Notes under the pieces: model-generated
The model's input: only the letters and a program-made list of their open reading frames with translations
Told to the model about the DNA's origin: nothing
Database searches by the model: none
Position numbers and translations under genes: made by a program
Part shown: in pieces, positions 1-8,511 of the stretch
Layout of the letters: every line of letters begins with the position of its first letter
Position numbering within the stretch: position 1 is the stretch's first letter
NCBI GenBank assembly: GCA_022821275.1
Contig: JAJEDY010000067.1
Location: 1-47,957, forward strand
Source of the DNA: Candidatus Latescibacterota bacterium
Lineage (GTDB): Bacteria > Latescibacterota > UBA2968
Reading direction: 5' to 3'
Length of the DNA: 47,957 bases

Positions 1-313
1 GTTTGCAAATGTTTATCCGATTGAGTATCTTTTTTGCCAGTCCCATTGTGCCGTCTCACTCGTTTGGGTTGTCGTTGATTTGGACATCTTTGACTCCCAA
101 TTTGCGTGAACGGCACTTTTTTGTCTATCCTTTTTAAAAAAATATGTCCGAAGTATTGGTACAGAATATGTGATTTGAAAGCAATCGCAACACAGACGCA
201 GTACTGGATTCCCAAGGGTTAAAAGCACTCCCATTTTGGACGCCTGCTTAAGACATCCAGGCGTGACGACAAGAATAGCGATTGTCATTTTTGTATGATT
301 ATAGAGGATATCT
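1..313. other. Upstream non-coding stretch
   Basis: No convincing coding sequence is seen on either strand. The open frame on the - strand here continues antisense through the start of the next gene and has no domain or Shine-Dalgarno support. The only structure found is the hairpin at 240-264, listed separately. Confidence 0.6.
236..268. repeat. REP-like hairpin, copy 1
   Basis: A 7-bp perfect stem, ACGCCTG (240-246) with CAGGCGT (258-264), encloses an 11-nt loop. It is framed by TGGA on the left and TGACGA on the right. The element at 2301-2332 has the same frame and a similar loop but a different stem sequence. Together they look like two members of one palindromic repeat family. Confidence 0.55.
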
Positions 314-2236
314 ATGGAACTCTTCTTAGTATTATATTCATTAGGCTCATTGGCAATCGTTGGTGGCATAGTAGTGGGACGGAAATATTTCCTGAAAAAG
401 GACGTAAGCGACCAAGCACAATCTGTGCGTACCCCACGCGACCTGGGGGCTTTGGTACTGGTTGAGCGATTTGGCCAGCCCAAATCTCAATTAGAAGACC
501 AAAGTTCTGCCTCTTCTTCGAATTCTGACGTCAATGAAACGAATGATTTACCCCCTTCCGATCTCCCAAATTCCGCTACGCCTCCACCATCCATACCCAC
601 CTTCACTGTTAAACAGCCTCAAGACCCTTATGCTGCTATTACCGCGGCTGCGCAGGGCGCCTGGTTCGGTAAGGATCCTCTTGAGAATTTGCTTGAAATA
701 GACGAACACGTGTACACAGCGATGGGTCAGCTTGCCGGAGAGCAACTCGACTCGATTGGCGACCTGCGTAATTATCTTTCGAGTTGGGATTCAGCCGAGA
801 TAGGTGAAGCACTTCCGGAAGGAGCTTTAAACAAGCTAATGGGCCATTTGGCTGAACCCATTGTTGGTCAGCATCTGGAAGAGTTGGGTATTCAGGTAGA
901 GATGCCAAGTATATCCAACCAACCGGGATATGATCTAATATTGGATGGAGAACATGCCGTCAATATCAAAACCGTTAGCGATTTCAGTTCGCTCTCTGAT
1001 CATTTTGAAAATTATCCCGATATACCTGTTATCGTGCCCGGAGACATGGCCGGAATACCCGACAATGCGATTCATCTTGACGCGGCCGGTTCTCTCGAAC
1101 AACTCAACGCGGCGGTGGAATTGGGGGAAGAGAATATCGTCTTGGTGGATGACGCCTTATCGCATGCGGATATGCTGGAGCATGCCGAAGGAGTAAGCGA
1201 TGCACTTCTGGAGAATGTGGATGTGGGCGGTATTCCATTTATCACTGTAGCCCTTTCCGGTTTTCGGGAAATCAAACTTCTAAAAAATCATGATACTGAT
1301 GTAACCAATGCCATGAAGAATTTTGGGTTGGACGTAGCGGGGACAGGGGGTGGCGGAGCCGCTGGGGCTGCGCTTGGAGCTACTATTGGCTCTGCTATAT
1401 TTCCGGGCGTTGGCACGGCCGTCGGAGCTTTATTGGGTGGCATTGGAGGTGCCATAGGGGGCCGCAAGGCCAGTAATGCCATCAAGGAGAAACCTTTCCA
1501 GGACGCGCTACAAGCGTACGAAGAGATACAGGGGAAAGCGAAGGAGAAGGCTACTGTCGCACAAGCAGAATCCGAGAAACAGTATGAACATACGGTAGAA
1601 AGCGAAGAAAAAAGCCTCGCCCAAACCGTAGAAAGTCGCAAACACAAACTCCAGCAGCAACAAAATGCTTTAATCCAAGAGCGTAGAAATGAATACACGC
1701 TCGAACCTGCACAAGCGAGAGAATTCCTGGAGGCGGCACTTAATGACCTATCAGTACACATTGCCAGCGTACAAGCCCAACTAAACAATATACCCTCTTG
1801 GAAGAAAATACTCTGGCCCGATGAATCCACTGTTTTGCTTCAGCAGTCTATCCTGCACCTTGAAAAGCTATCTAGCCTCCTGAAGCAACAGGCCGAATCT
1901 ATCTTACAGAATACACAATCGCAAAAGCTGGTAGGCGACCGTGCCACCTCTTTCCTACAGCTATTATTAGCCGTTGATGGTGCTACACCCAATATCCGTG
2001 AATTGATTCACGCCCATGAAGAACGCCGTCAAGAGCGAGAAGCACAATGGCGTGCTGATATAGAACAGATTCGGATCGAAGTAGCTGATCGCAGATATCA
2101 ATGTTTCCAAAAGTTGGCCGAAACCGTTGAAGAGTTACAAAAAAAGATGGAAGCAACTATGAAACCCTTCGTTGAAAAAGTAAAAAATGCTTCGCAGACT
2201 GTCCAGACTGAGGCCACCCGCCTGGGCAAGTCGTAG
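314..2236 (+). CDS. Membrane-anchored protein with nuclease-like fold, glycine zipper and coiled coils
   Basis: I do not recognise a named family. The 640-residue protein starts with one hydrophobic segment (about 3-23) followed by basic residues, so it is probably anchored with most of the chain in the cytoplasm. A low-complexity Ser/Pro linker (60-100) follows. Residues 175-245 resemble a restriction-endonuclease-like core: a helix with LAEPIVGQHLEELG, then GYDLI with D207 and VNIKT with K219. The usual Glu/Gln two residues before the Lys is Asn217, so nuclease activity is doubtful. A glycine zipper (about 343-384) could insert into or cross a membrane. Long charged helices (395-470 and 580-630) look like coiled coil. 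The ATG is preceded by AGAGGA. The gene stands alone, with a related hairpin repeat on each side. Function unknown. Confidence 0.75.
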   Translation: MELFLVLYSLGSLAIVGGIVVGRKYFLKKDVSDQAQSVRTPRDLGALVLVERFGQPKSQLEDQSSASSSNSDVNETNDLPPSDLPNSATPPPSIPTFTVKQPQDPYAAITAAAQGAWFGKDPLENLLEIDEHVYTAMGQLAGEQLDSIGDLRNYLSSWDSAEIGEALPEGALNKLMGHLAEPIVGQHLEELGIQVEMPSISNQPGYDLILDGEHAVNIKTVSDFSSLSDHFENYPDIPVIVPGDMAGIPDNAIHLDAAGSLEQLNAAVELGEENIVLVDDALSHADMLEHAEGVSDALLENVDVGGIPFITVALSGFREIKLLKNHDTDVTNAMKNFGLDVAGTGGGGAAGAALGATIGSAIFPGVGTAVGALLGGIGGAIGGRKASNAIKEKPFQDALQAYEEIQGKAKEKATVAQAESEKQYEHTVESEEKSLAQTVESRKHKLQQQQNALIQERRNEYTLEPAQAREFLEAALNDLSVHIASVQAQLNNIPSWKKILWPDESTVLLQQSILHLEKLSSLLKQQAESILQNTQSQKLVGDRATSFLQLLLAVDGATPNIRELIHAHEERRQEREAQWRADIEQIRIEVADRRYQCFQKLAETVEELQKKMEATMKPFVEKVKNASQTVQTEATRLGKS

Positions 2237-2300
2237 TAGTTGTTTTATCTGATAGACTGGATTACTGGCGTTGTGCCTTCGGCGTGGCGACTAAAACCAC

Positions 2301-2332
2301 TGGATTGCGGCTAAAATCATGCCGCAATGACA
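2301..2332. repeat. REP-like hairpin, copy 2
   Basis: ATTGCGGC (2304-2311) pairs with GCCGCAAT (2321-2328) around a 9-nt loop. TGGA precedes it and TGACAA follows. No T-run follows, so it is not a standard intrinsic terminator, although it lies 70 bp after the stop of the preceding gene. It shares its frame with the hairpin at 236-268. Confidence 0.55.
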
Positions 2333-2374
2333 ATCAAAACCTCGCGTTTCATTTTTCTGTACAGCGAGATTTTC

Positions 2375-2403
2375 TTGAAACAAAGGCTTTGATTGATTAT
2401 ATT
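2375..2403 (+). promoter_or_regulatory. Putative sigma-70-type promoter of the hydroxypyruvate reductase gene
   Basis: TTGAAA (2375-2380) and TATATT (2398-2403) are separated by 17 bp, giving a predicted leader of about 45 nt before the TTG start at 2455. The region lies within nested inverted repeats: CAATCAAA (2331-2338) with TTTGATTG (2388-2395), and inside them CTCGC (2341-2345) with GCGAG (2364-2368). The outer right arm overlaps the spacer, so a repressor site or structured leader is possible. Confidence 0.45.
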
Positions 2404-2454
2404 CCGCACTCGCAATTTTCTGAACAGAACGCATACTTATAAGGAGGATGTATT

Positions 2455-3600
2455 TTGAGCACCAATGACTGGAGAACACACAACGAATCGGGCAGCAAGC
2501 GCATAGTCGTGACCAAAGAATTGCCCGGCGACCGCTGGCTTGAAATACTCACGGCTGCTGATTGCCGCGTTGAGATTGGCACATCGACGGAAATATTGAG
2601 TGTCGAAGAGATCGCAGAAAAAATCGGCAATCAGTGTGACGGAGTGATCGGACAATTGACGGAAAAATGGGGCGAAGAACTCTTTTCCGCCCTCAAGAAT
2701 GCTGGTGGCAAAGCGTATTCCAACTATGCCGTGGGATTCAATAATGTGGATGTTGGCGTAGCGACCAAATACGGTATCCCCGTGGGCAATACGCCGGGCG
2801 TATTGACCGAGACCACCGCTGAAATGGCCGTCTCCCTCACATTTTCAGCAGCGCGTCGGGTCATCGAAGCCGACGCCTTTATGCGCGCCGAAAAATATCA
2901 CGGCTGGCTGCCCACGCTTTATCTGGGCGAATTGATGACCGGGAAAACGGTCGGTGTAGTCGGTGCTGGTCGCATCGGCTGCGCTTATGCCAAAATGATG
3001 TCCGAAGGGTTCAAAATGAACGTGGTTTATTTTGACCCGTATCCCAATGAATACATGGAAAATTACATCGCGGCTTATGGCGAGTTCTTAAAATCTCAAG
3101 GCGACGAACCCATTACCTGCCGGCGTTTGGACTCAGTAGAAGACGTATTGAGAACTGCCGACGTGGTGAGCTTACATCCGCTACTGGATGACACCACCTT
3201 CCACTTGATGAATACCGAGCGTCTTGCACTGATGAAAGACAATGCGATTCTCATCAACGCCAGCCGCGGGCCCGTCATCGACGAAGTCGCCCTGGTCGAA
3301 CACTGCAGAACCCATCCCGATTTCAAAGTCGGCCTCGACGTATTTGAAGACGAACCCCTGATGAAACCCGGGCTTAAAGATCTGCCCAATGTGGTCATTG
3401 TACCGCATATTGCATCGGCGACCATCTGGACCCGTTCGGGAATGGCGACTCTGGCAGCCTCAAATGTGGCTGGTGTTCTAAACGGATATGGCGCGTGGCA
3501 AGATCCGGACGATGTGTTGCCCTTCCTCGGCGACAATCCCCCACAGGCAGCCCCCAGTATTGTCAATGCAAGTGAAGTCGGGCTTCCCGCTCATGCGTGA
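2455..3600 (+). CDS. Hydroxypyruvate reductase, plant HPR1-like (D-2-hydroxyacid dehydrogenase)
   Basis: Probably reduces hydroxypyruvate (and glyoxylate) to D-glycerate with NADH in the cytoplasm. The start is TTG with a perfect AAGGAGG (2441-2447) 7 nt upstream; a nearby ATG at 2448 is out of frame. The Rossmann motif GAGRIG is at 170-175, and Asp194 at the end of the second strand favours NADH. Catalytic Arg271 (NASRG), Glu300 (FEDEP) and His318 (PHIASA) are all present. From LYLGELMTGKTVGV to the C-terminal APSIVNASEVGLP the chain closely follows plant peroxisomal HPR1 as I remember it, including the insert between the cofactor domain and the catalytic Arg. The plant SKL targeting tail is absent. 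The gene is monocistronic, ending in a strong terminator. The exact substrate is inferred. Confidence 0.85.
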   Translation: MSTNDWRTHNESGSKRIVVTKELPGDRWLEILTAADCRVEIGTSTEILSVEEIAEKIGNQCDGVIGQLTEKWGEELFSALKNAGGKAYSNYAVGFNNVDVGVATKYGIPVGNTPGVLTETTAEMAVSLTFSAARRVIEADAFMRAEKYHGWLPTLYLGELMTGKTVGVVGAGRIGCAYAKMMSEGFKMNVVYFDPYPNEYMENYIAAYGEFLKSQGDEPITCRRLDSVEDVLRTADVVSLHPLLDDTTFHLMNTERLALMKDNAILINASRGPVIDEVALVEHCRTHPDFKVGLDVFEDEPLMKPGLKDLPNVVIVPHIASATIWTRSGMATLAASNVAGVLNGYGAWQDPDDVLPFLGDNPPQAAPSIVNASEVGLPAHA

Positions 3601-3620
3601 TAAATACTGGTAGTCATCCA

Positions 3621-3659
3621 AAACGAGTCGGTTGCCCTGTGATCGACTCGTTTTTTTTT
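3621..3659 (+). terminator. Rho-independent terminator after hydroxypyruvate reductase
   Basis: AACGAGTCG (3622-3630) pairs with CGACTCGTT (3644-3652) around a 13-nt loop and runs into a tract of nine T residues. It separates the reductase from dusA. Confidence 0.85.
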
Positions 3660-3669
3660 AGGATTTTAT

Positions 3670-4680
3670 ATGGCTATTGGACACAGCAGGCGATTTTCAA
3701 TCGCGCCCATGATGGATTGTACAGATCGGCACGAGCGGTATTTTTTGCGCCTGATCACCAAACGGGTTTTGCTATACACCGAAATGGTCGCCACCGGCGC
3801 AATCATACACGGCGACCGCACGCGTCTATTGGGATTTGATCCGATTGAACATCCCATAGCACTGCAATTGGGCGGAAGCGACCCCGACGATCTCGCACTG
3901 TGCGCCAAAGTGGGTGAAGACTGGGGATATGATGAAATCAATCTGAATGTGGGGTGCCCGAGCGACCGCGTGCAATCAGGGCTTTTTGGGGCGTATTTGA
4001 TGAAAGAACCCGAACGGGTGCGCGATTGTACAGGCGCAATGCGCGACGCGGTGGATATTCCCGTAACCGTGAAAACGCGAATTGGCGTTGACAATCGCGA
4101 TTCTTATGAAGAACTGATACATTTTGTCCAGACCGTTGCCGAATCGGGATGCCGTATCTTCGCATTCCACGCCCGCAAAGCCTGGCTTCAGGGCCTGAGT
4201 CCCAAAGAAAACAGAGAAATTCCCCCACTATCTTACGACATAGTCTATCGCATCAAACGCGATTTTCCAGATCTGGACGTCGTAATCAACGGAGGGATTA
4301 CATCGCTCGACGAAGTCGCCGGACATCTGGCGCACGTCGATGGCGTAATGGTCGGCCGGGAAGCCTACTCAAACCCCTATTTCCTATCCGATGCCGACCA
4401 TCGCTTTTTCGGTGAGACTCGCCCCATACCTTCTCGGCATGAAATTTTACACGCGTATTTTCCCTATGTCTCCGATCAACTCGATCGCGGTACGCGATTG
4501 CACCACATAGCGCGACATCTCATAGGCCTATTTGCCGGCGTGCCGGGTGCAAAAACCTGGCGGCGATACATCAGCGAAAATGCATACAAAAAAGATGCAG
4601 GTATCGAAGTATTAGAGGCAGCGAGCGAACTGGTTGATTCACCCGAAACGAGGCATATTTACTCTTTAGCTTCCAGTTGA
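3670..4680 (+). CDS. dusA: tRNA-dihydrouridine synthase A
   Basis: FMN enzyme that reduces uridines 20/20a in the tRNA D-loop, using NADPH. The 336-residue length is typical of DusA. The N-terminal FSIAPMMDCTDRHER is the DusA form of the FMN-binding start. INLNVGCPSDRVQSG carries the catalytic Cys96. KTRIGVD and FHARKAWLQGLSPKENR are also DusA-type and separate it from DusB and DusC, and INGGI and GVMVGREAYSNPY close the TIM barrel at the phosphate site. The ATG has a weak AGGA upstream. The 3' end overlaps the convergent oxidoreductase gene by 22 bp, so the two transcripts must overlap. Confidence 0.93.
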   Translation: MAIGHSRRFSIAPMMDCTDRHERYFLRLITKRVLLYTEMVATGAIIHGDRTRLLGFDPIEHPIALQLGGSDPDDLALCAKVGEDWGYDEINLNVGCPSDRVQSGLFGAYLMKEPERVRDCTGAMRDAVDIPVTVKTRIGVDNRDSYEELIHFVQTVAESGCRIFAFHARKAWLQGLSPKENREIPPLSYDIVYRIKRDFPDLDVVINGGITSLDEVAGHLAHVDGVMVGREAYSNPYFLSDADHRFFGETRPIPSRHEILHAYFPYVSDQLDRGTRLHHIARHLIGLFAGVPGAKTWRRYISENAYKKDAGIEVLEAASELVDSPETRHIYSLASS

Positions 4681-5609
4681 TCCACCAGACGGATAGAGTG
4701 GATAACATCTCGCAGGTCGTTGTGCGGCACCTCGTTTTTATTGATACAATCGACAAAATGCTGGTGCATCGTCAAAACACCCTCGTAACTGGCGACATCA
4801 TCCTCTTCCACACCATCGATTTCCCATCCCCCCAGAGTACGCACCTGATTGCCTTCGTGAATCTCGATCTCCTGGGGAATTTTCATATAACACCCAATAC
4901 CCACGCCGTGCAGTTCAGAGCGCAACACGCGCCCACCAGAAGCGCGATTGCCGTGAATAGTGGCAGTCGCATTGTTTTCAAAGCGAACGAGAGCCGTGTA
5001 ATTATTATAGCTATCCCCGCCAAATTTATCCTGATAGGCGGCCACCTCCACGGGTTCACCCCCTGCCATATAGCGCGTGAGATCGACAATATGGCAAACA
5101 TCATTCCACAGTGTAGAAGTAAATTCTTTGCCATCGCCACCGAGCATTTGCTTGTTAAATGTCGTAACAATGGATGAAACGGGACCTTTCTCTGCCACGA
5201 GACGCATGGCCTCGCGCGTAACCGCGGTATAGCGTCGCTGGAACCCAACCGCGGCAAACACATTGTTGGACACAGCCGCCTCGAGCAATTGCTCGGTCTC
5301 TTCGAGATTGGCGCCGGGAGGCTTTTCAATAAAAATGTGTTTGCCCGCATTCATACAATCAATAGCCGTCTGCAAAATCCATTTTTCATTCATAACGCAA
5401 TAGATAATATCGAGATCGGTTTCATCGAGCATCTTTTTGTGATCTGTATATACTTGCGGAAACTCGTATTTTTTCGCAACCTGATCCAGGCGTTCTTCAT
5501 CCAGTTCGCAAACCGCGGACATCTCAACATCACGCTCCAGGCGATGGACATTTGGATAATGCGCGCCCTGACTGCGATTTCCAGCTCCGATAAATCCGGC
5601 TTTTAACAT
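4659..5609 (-). CDS. Gfo/Idh/MocA family oxidoreductase
   Basis: NAD(P)-dependent oxidoreductase of the sugar/inositol dehydrogenase family; substrate unknown. I place the start at 5609 (MLKAGFIGAGNRSQG), where GGGGGAA precedes the ATG. A longer frame reaches 5669 but adds 20 residues ahead of the Rossmann fold. GAGNRS near the N-terminus binds the dinucleotide, and IEKPPGAN is the family's EKP motif, whose Lys is part of the active site. The last part (HQHFVDCIN) is the usual Gfo/Idh C-terminal domain. At 316 residues it is slightly short for the family. It is transcribed away from the divergent gene at 5792 and overlaps dusA tail to tail. Confidence 0.85.
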   Translation of the reverse strand: MLKAGFIGAGNRSQGAHYPNVHRLERDVEMSAVCELDEERLDQVAKKYEFPQVYTDHKKMLDETDLDIIYCVMNEKWILQTAIDCMNAGKHIFIEKPPGANLEETEQLLEAAVSNNVFAAVGFQRRYTAVTREAMRLVAEKGPVSSIVTTFNKQMLGGDGKEFTSTLWNDVCHIVDLTRYMAGGEPVEVAAYQDKFGGDSYNNYTALVRFENNATATIHGNRASGGRVLRSELHGVGIGCYMKIPQEIEIHEGNQVRTLGGWEIDGVEEDDVASYEGVLTMHQHFVDCINKNEVPHNDLRDVIHSIRLVDQLEAKE

Positions 5610-5623
5610 GTGATTCCCCCAAA

Positions 5624-5664
5624 AGAAGTAAGAAGTAAGAAGGCCCTGCACCACCACCCCGCGT
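5624..5664. repeat. Short dispersed repeat (GAAGTA / TTCACACTTC type)
   Basis: Tandem AGAAGTA heptamers (5624-5637, followed by AGAAGG) and a TTTCACACTTCT segment (5664 region) lie just upstream of the oxidoreductase start. The same two motifs recur around 24280-24347 and 41890-41960. Confidence 0.5.
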
Positions 5665-5735
5665 TTCACACTTCTAATTCATGCTTGCAGTGATAAACAA
5701 TGTCAAGTCGATTATTGAGCGGATGTAAGAGCACT

Positions 5736-5763
5736 TTGATATTTGGTCTATCGGAGCTATAAT
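5736..5763 (+). promoter_or_regulatory. Putative sigma-70-type promoter
   Basis: TTGATA (5736-5741) and a consensus TATAAT (5758-5763) are separated by 16 bp. Transcription would begin near 5770, giving a leader of about 20 nt that contains the AAGGAGG of the gene starting at 5792. Confidence 0.55.
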
Positions 5764-5791
5764 TGTTTGGATCAAGACTAAGGAGGCTATC

Positions 5792-7312
5792 ATGGGATTT
5801 ATCGATGCTGTAGATAAACACGTACAGGAAGTATTTGCGCGTTGTACACACAAAAACGACACAATGCTGGCAGACGGGCTCGACCTATCGACCGCACAGC
5901 CGCTGATCTGGGAAGGAAACATACTTTCCAACCTCGCGTGTCAGCAAAATTTTTTGCGGACGCTGGACGCATTGGGAACATTGACCGCACAGGACAAATA
6001 CCACAAACGCGCAGACGAATGGATCCGTTGTGCCCTGGATAAAATTCACGACCCAGAATCCGATTTATTTTACTGGGGGGGTCACACGAGTTACGACCTC
6101 TTAACAGATGCACCAGTATTGGGCAATCACGAAATGAAATGCGTCTATCCGCATTATGCGTACCTCTACAAGATACATCCCGAACGCCTGCGCTGCTTTG
6201 TCAAAGCCGTCTGGCACGCGCACATCTGGGATTGGCCCACCTTACTCTTTAATCGGCACGGGATTTACGAAGCATGGGAAGAAAAGTGGGATGCAGAATT
6301 TGAAGGAGGACCACTGCCAATTGTGGAAAACACCGCGCTCTCCTTTGTCAACACGGGAAGCGATTTAATCTTAAGCGGGGCAATGATACACGCGCTTTCG
6401 GGTGATGAAACACCCTTGAAATGGGCAAAGCATCTGCTCTCCCGATACGACCAAATTCGACATCCCGAGACGGGATTGGCGGGCTATCAGTTTAATCACC
6501 GCGATCCCTGTCGGGTGCGAGAATCGTTCAAACCGCCGTTTGGCGAAAGGACAGACGTCAACGAAGTAACAATTATCACCAATGGCGTGATTCAAACTCG
6601 ATATGGACGAGCCGCCGTCACCTTTCTCAACGCAGCGGAAGCCCTCGGCAGTGAAAAGGGCAAAGCATTTCTCGATGTGGTAACCGCGGATTTAGACGCA
6701 CTGGCAACTCACTGTTATAATATCGATGACCACAGCTTTTATCCCGCAATCAATGACGGCACCCGTCTCTATCCCAAAAATAGCAATGAAGGGATCGGCT
6801 ATTGTCCGCCCACAAAGCTAAAAAAAGTACCTGCAAATGGATTGATGTTCTTATCTTACACGCGGGCATACCATCTGACGGGTATTGCGCGTTTTCGAGA
6901 AATGGCTTTCTCCCTCGCCAAAGGAATGGGCTGGGGCGATTTAAGTACGCCTGTGGATTTTGGATCTGGCGGTTCGCCTGCAAGTAATGAAGCGTGGGTA
7001 AACAAAGGACAGAACGATGCCTGCGCGTTATTCGGTCTATTGGAACTCCACTCGGCAACGGACGATAATGCGCTATTGCAGTCCGCCATCTCTCTTGGAG
7101 AACAATTGCTGCGGCAATATCAGGTAAACGGCCTGATTGTTTCAGATAATCGAGAAGGCGAAACAAATATCGATACCGCGCTACCCCTCGCACTATTGCA
7201 TCTGGAAGGTGCGAGACAGGGGAATCGCACATCGCTACCCGATTTTTATCCGAACAACACCTATTTTGACCCAAAAATTGTGATTCGCCGCTGGGAAGAA
7301 GAAGGTCGATAG
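5792..7312 (+). CDS. Probable alpha/alpha-barrel carbohydrate-active enzyme (pectate lyase family 2-like?)
   Basis: The 506-residue protein has no signal peptide and no membrane segment, so it should be cytoplasmic. Trp, His and Tyr are frequent, in motifs typical of (alpha/alpha) toroid sugar enzymes: WEGNILSNLACQQ, FYWGGHTSYD, HIWDWPTLLFNRHG, GLAGYQFNHRDPCR and SGGSPASNEAWVNKGQNDACALFGLLEL. Helical pairs recur at about 50-60 residues. The general look recalls intracellular exo-pectate lyases of family PL2 (PelW type) or related uronate enzymes, but I cannot confirm a catalytic residue and hold this loosely. AAGGAGG precedes the ATG and a good promoter lies at 5736. It is divergent from a Gfo/Idh oxidoreductase, which suits sugar catabolism. 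Confidence 0.6.
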   Translation: MGFIDAVDKHVQEVFARCTHKNDTMLADGLDLSTAQPLIWEGNILSNLACQQNFLRTLDALGTLTAQDKYHKRADEWIRCALDKIHDPESDLFYWGGHTSYDLLTDAPVLGNHEMKCVYPHYAYLYKIHPERLRCFVKAVWHAHIWDWPTLLFNRHGIYEAWEEKWDAEFEGGPLPIVENTALSFVNTGSDLILSGAMIHALSGDETPLKWAKHLLSRYDQIRHPETGLAGYQFNHRDPCRVRESFKPPFGERTDVNEVTIITNGVIQTRYGRAAVTFLNAAEALGSEKGKAFLDVVTADLDALATHCYNIDDHSFYPAINDGTRLYPKNSNEGIGYCPPTKLKKVPANGLMFLSYTRAYHLTGIARFREMAFSLAKGMGWGDLSTPVDFGSGGSPASNEAWVNKGQNDACALFGLLELHSATDDNALLQSAISLGEQLLRQYQVNGLIVSDNREGETNIDTALPLALLHLEGARQGNRTSLPDFYPNNTYFDPKIVIRRWEEEGR

Positions 7313-7333
7313 ACGAATAGACGAATAGACGAA
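7308..7333. repeat. GAATAGAC tandem repeat, copy 1
   Basis: Three near-perfect 8-bp units (GATAGAC, GAATAGAC, GAATAGAC) begin inside the stop codon of the preceding gene. The same motif follows the stop at 20251 and lies at 37323-37350. Confidence 0.6.
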
Positions 7334-7409
7334 CTCCACCCTACCACCCAAAGGTGTTACAAACTCCGCCGTAGATTCGCTGATTCGCATTCACAACAGG
7401 AGGTCCACC

Positions 7410-8501
7410 ATGAAAGCCGCTGTTTTGCGCGCAGCGCATCAGCCAATAAGTGTAGAAGATGTCGAAATTGCCGACCCAATCGGACGCGAAGTATTGATAC
7501 GCACCGCCGCCGCGGGAGTCTGTCACAGCGATGTCCATTTTCAGCAAGGACTTTATACCTGCGAGCTACCCGCCATACTCGGCCACGAATCAGCGGGTAT
7601 TGTAGAGGCGGTTGGTCCAGACGTGACCTATGTAAAACCCGGCGACCACGTAATCACCTGTCTATCGGTCTTTTGCGGGCATTGTCGCTACTGCACCACA
7701 GGGCGTCCAAATCTGTGTGAAGACAGAGAATCAACCCAGCGCAAAGAGACAGATAAACCGCGCTTGTCGCAAGATGGTCAGGCATTCTTTCAGTTTGCAA
7801 ACCTCGCCTCTTATGCAGAACAGTTGCTGGTACACGAAAATGCCGTATGCAAAGTCCGCGAAGACATGCCACTGGACAAAGCATCCCTGATCGGATGTGG
7901 CGTGACAACCGGCGTTGGTGCCGCGCTCAATACCGCCAAAGTAGAGCCGGGCAGCACAGTAGCTGTTGTGGGATGTGGTGGCATTGGCCTGAGTGCTGTA
8001 CAGGGTGCGCGAATAGGTGGCGCAGGGCGTATTATTGCGGTGGATACCGGTTCTTCCAAACTGCAACTGGCCCGAGAGTTGGGAGCCACCGACCTGGTCA
8101 ATGCCAATGATGGCGATCCCGTTGAACAAATTATGGATCTGACCGGCGGAAAAGGCGTGGCGTACTCTTTTGAAGCCGTGGGACTGAAACAGACTGCGGA
8201 GCAGTGTTTTTACATGCTCGAAGAAGGCGGCACCGCCACGATTATTGGCATGATTCCCGAAGGCGTCAAAATTGAGCTTACAGGACAAAACTTTTTACGC
8301 GAGCGCAAAATTCAAGGCTCAAGCATGGGATCCAATCGCTTTCGCGTGGATATGCCGCGATATGTAGATATGTATCTCATGGGCAATCTCAAGCTCGACG
8401 AAATGATTTCACACAATATTGCCTTAGATGATATTGACAATGCGTTCAAGGCTCTAATCGCAGGCGATGTCGCCCGGCAGGTCATCATATTTGATGTTTG
8501 A
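7410..8501 (+). CDS. Zinc-dependent alcohol dehydrogenase (class III-like)
   Basis: Medium-chain NAD(P)-dependent alcohol dehydrogenase, cytoplasmic. The catalytic zinc ligands are Cys38, His59 (followed by Glu60) and Cys163. The structural zinc lobe is intact with Cys89, Cys92, Cys95 and Cys103. The cofactor motif GCGGIG is at 188-193, and Asp212 (IIAVD) suggests NAD. LIGCGVTTGVGA is the class III/AdhC-type signature. At 363 residues it is a normal length. AGGAGG lies 6-7 nt before the ATG. It is the first gene of a run continuing to 13335, with 10 bp to the next start, so the alcohol it oxidises is probably an intermediate of that pathway. The substrate cannot be read from the sequence. Confidence 0.88.
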   Translation: MKAAVLRAAHQPISVEDVEIADPIGREVLIRTAAAGVCHSDVHFQQGLYTCELPAILGHESAGIVEAVGPDVTYVKPGDHVITCLSVFCGHCRYCTTGRPNLCEDRESTQRKETDKPRLSQDGQAFFQFANLASYAEQLLVHENAVCKVREDMPLDKASLIGCGVTTGVGAALNTAKVEPGSTVAVVGCGGIGLSAVQGARIGGAGRIIAVDTGSSKLQLARELGATDLVNANDGDPVEQIMDLTGGKGVAYSFEAVGLKQTAEQCFYMLEEGGTATIIGMIPEGVKIELTGQNFLRERKIQGSSMGSNRFRVDMPRYVDMYLMGNLKLDEMISHNIALDDIDNAFKALIAGDVARQVIIFDV

Positions 8502-8511
8502 GGGACGAACG

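Noticed and set aside
2301-2332. Hairpin as the terminator of the first gene
   Set aside because: No T-run follows on either strand, and a sibling element lies upstream of the same gene, so a repeat is the better reading.
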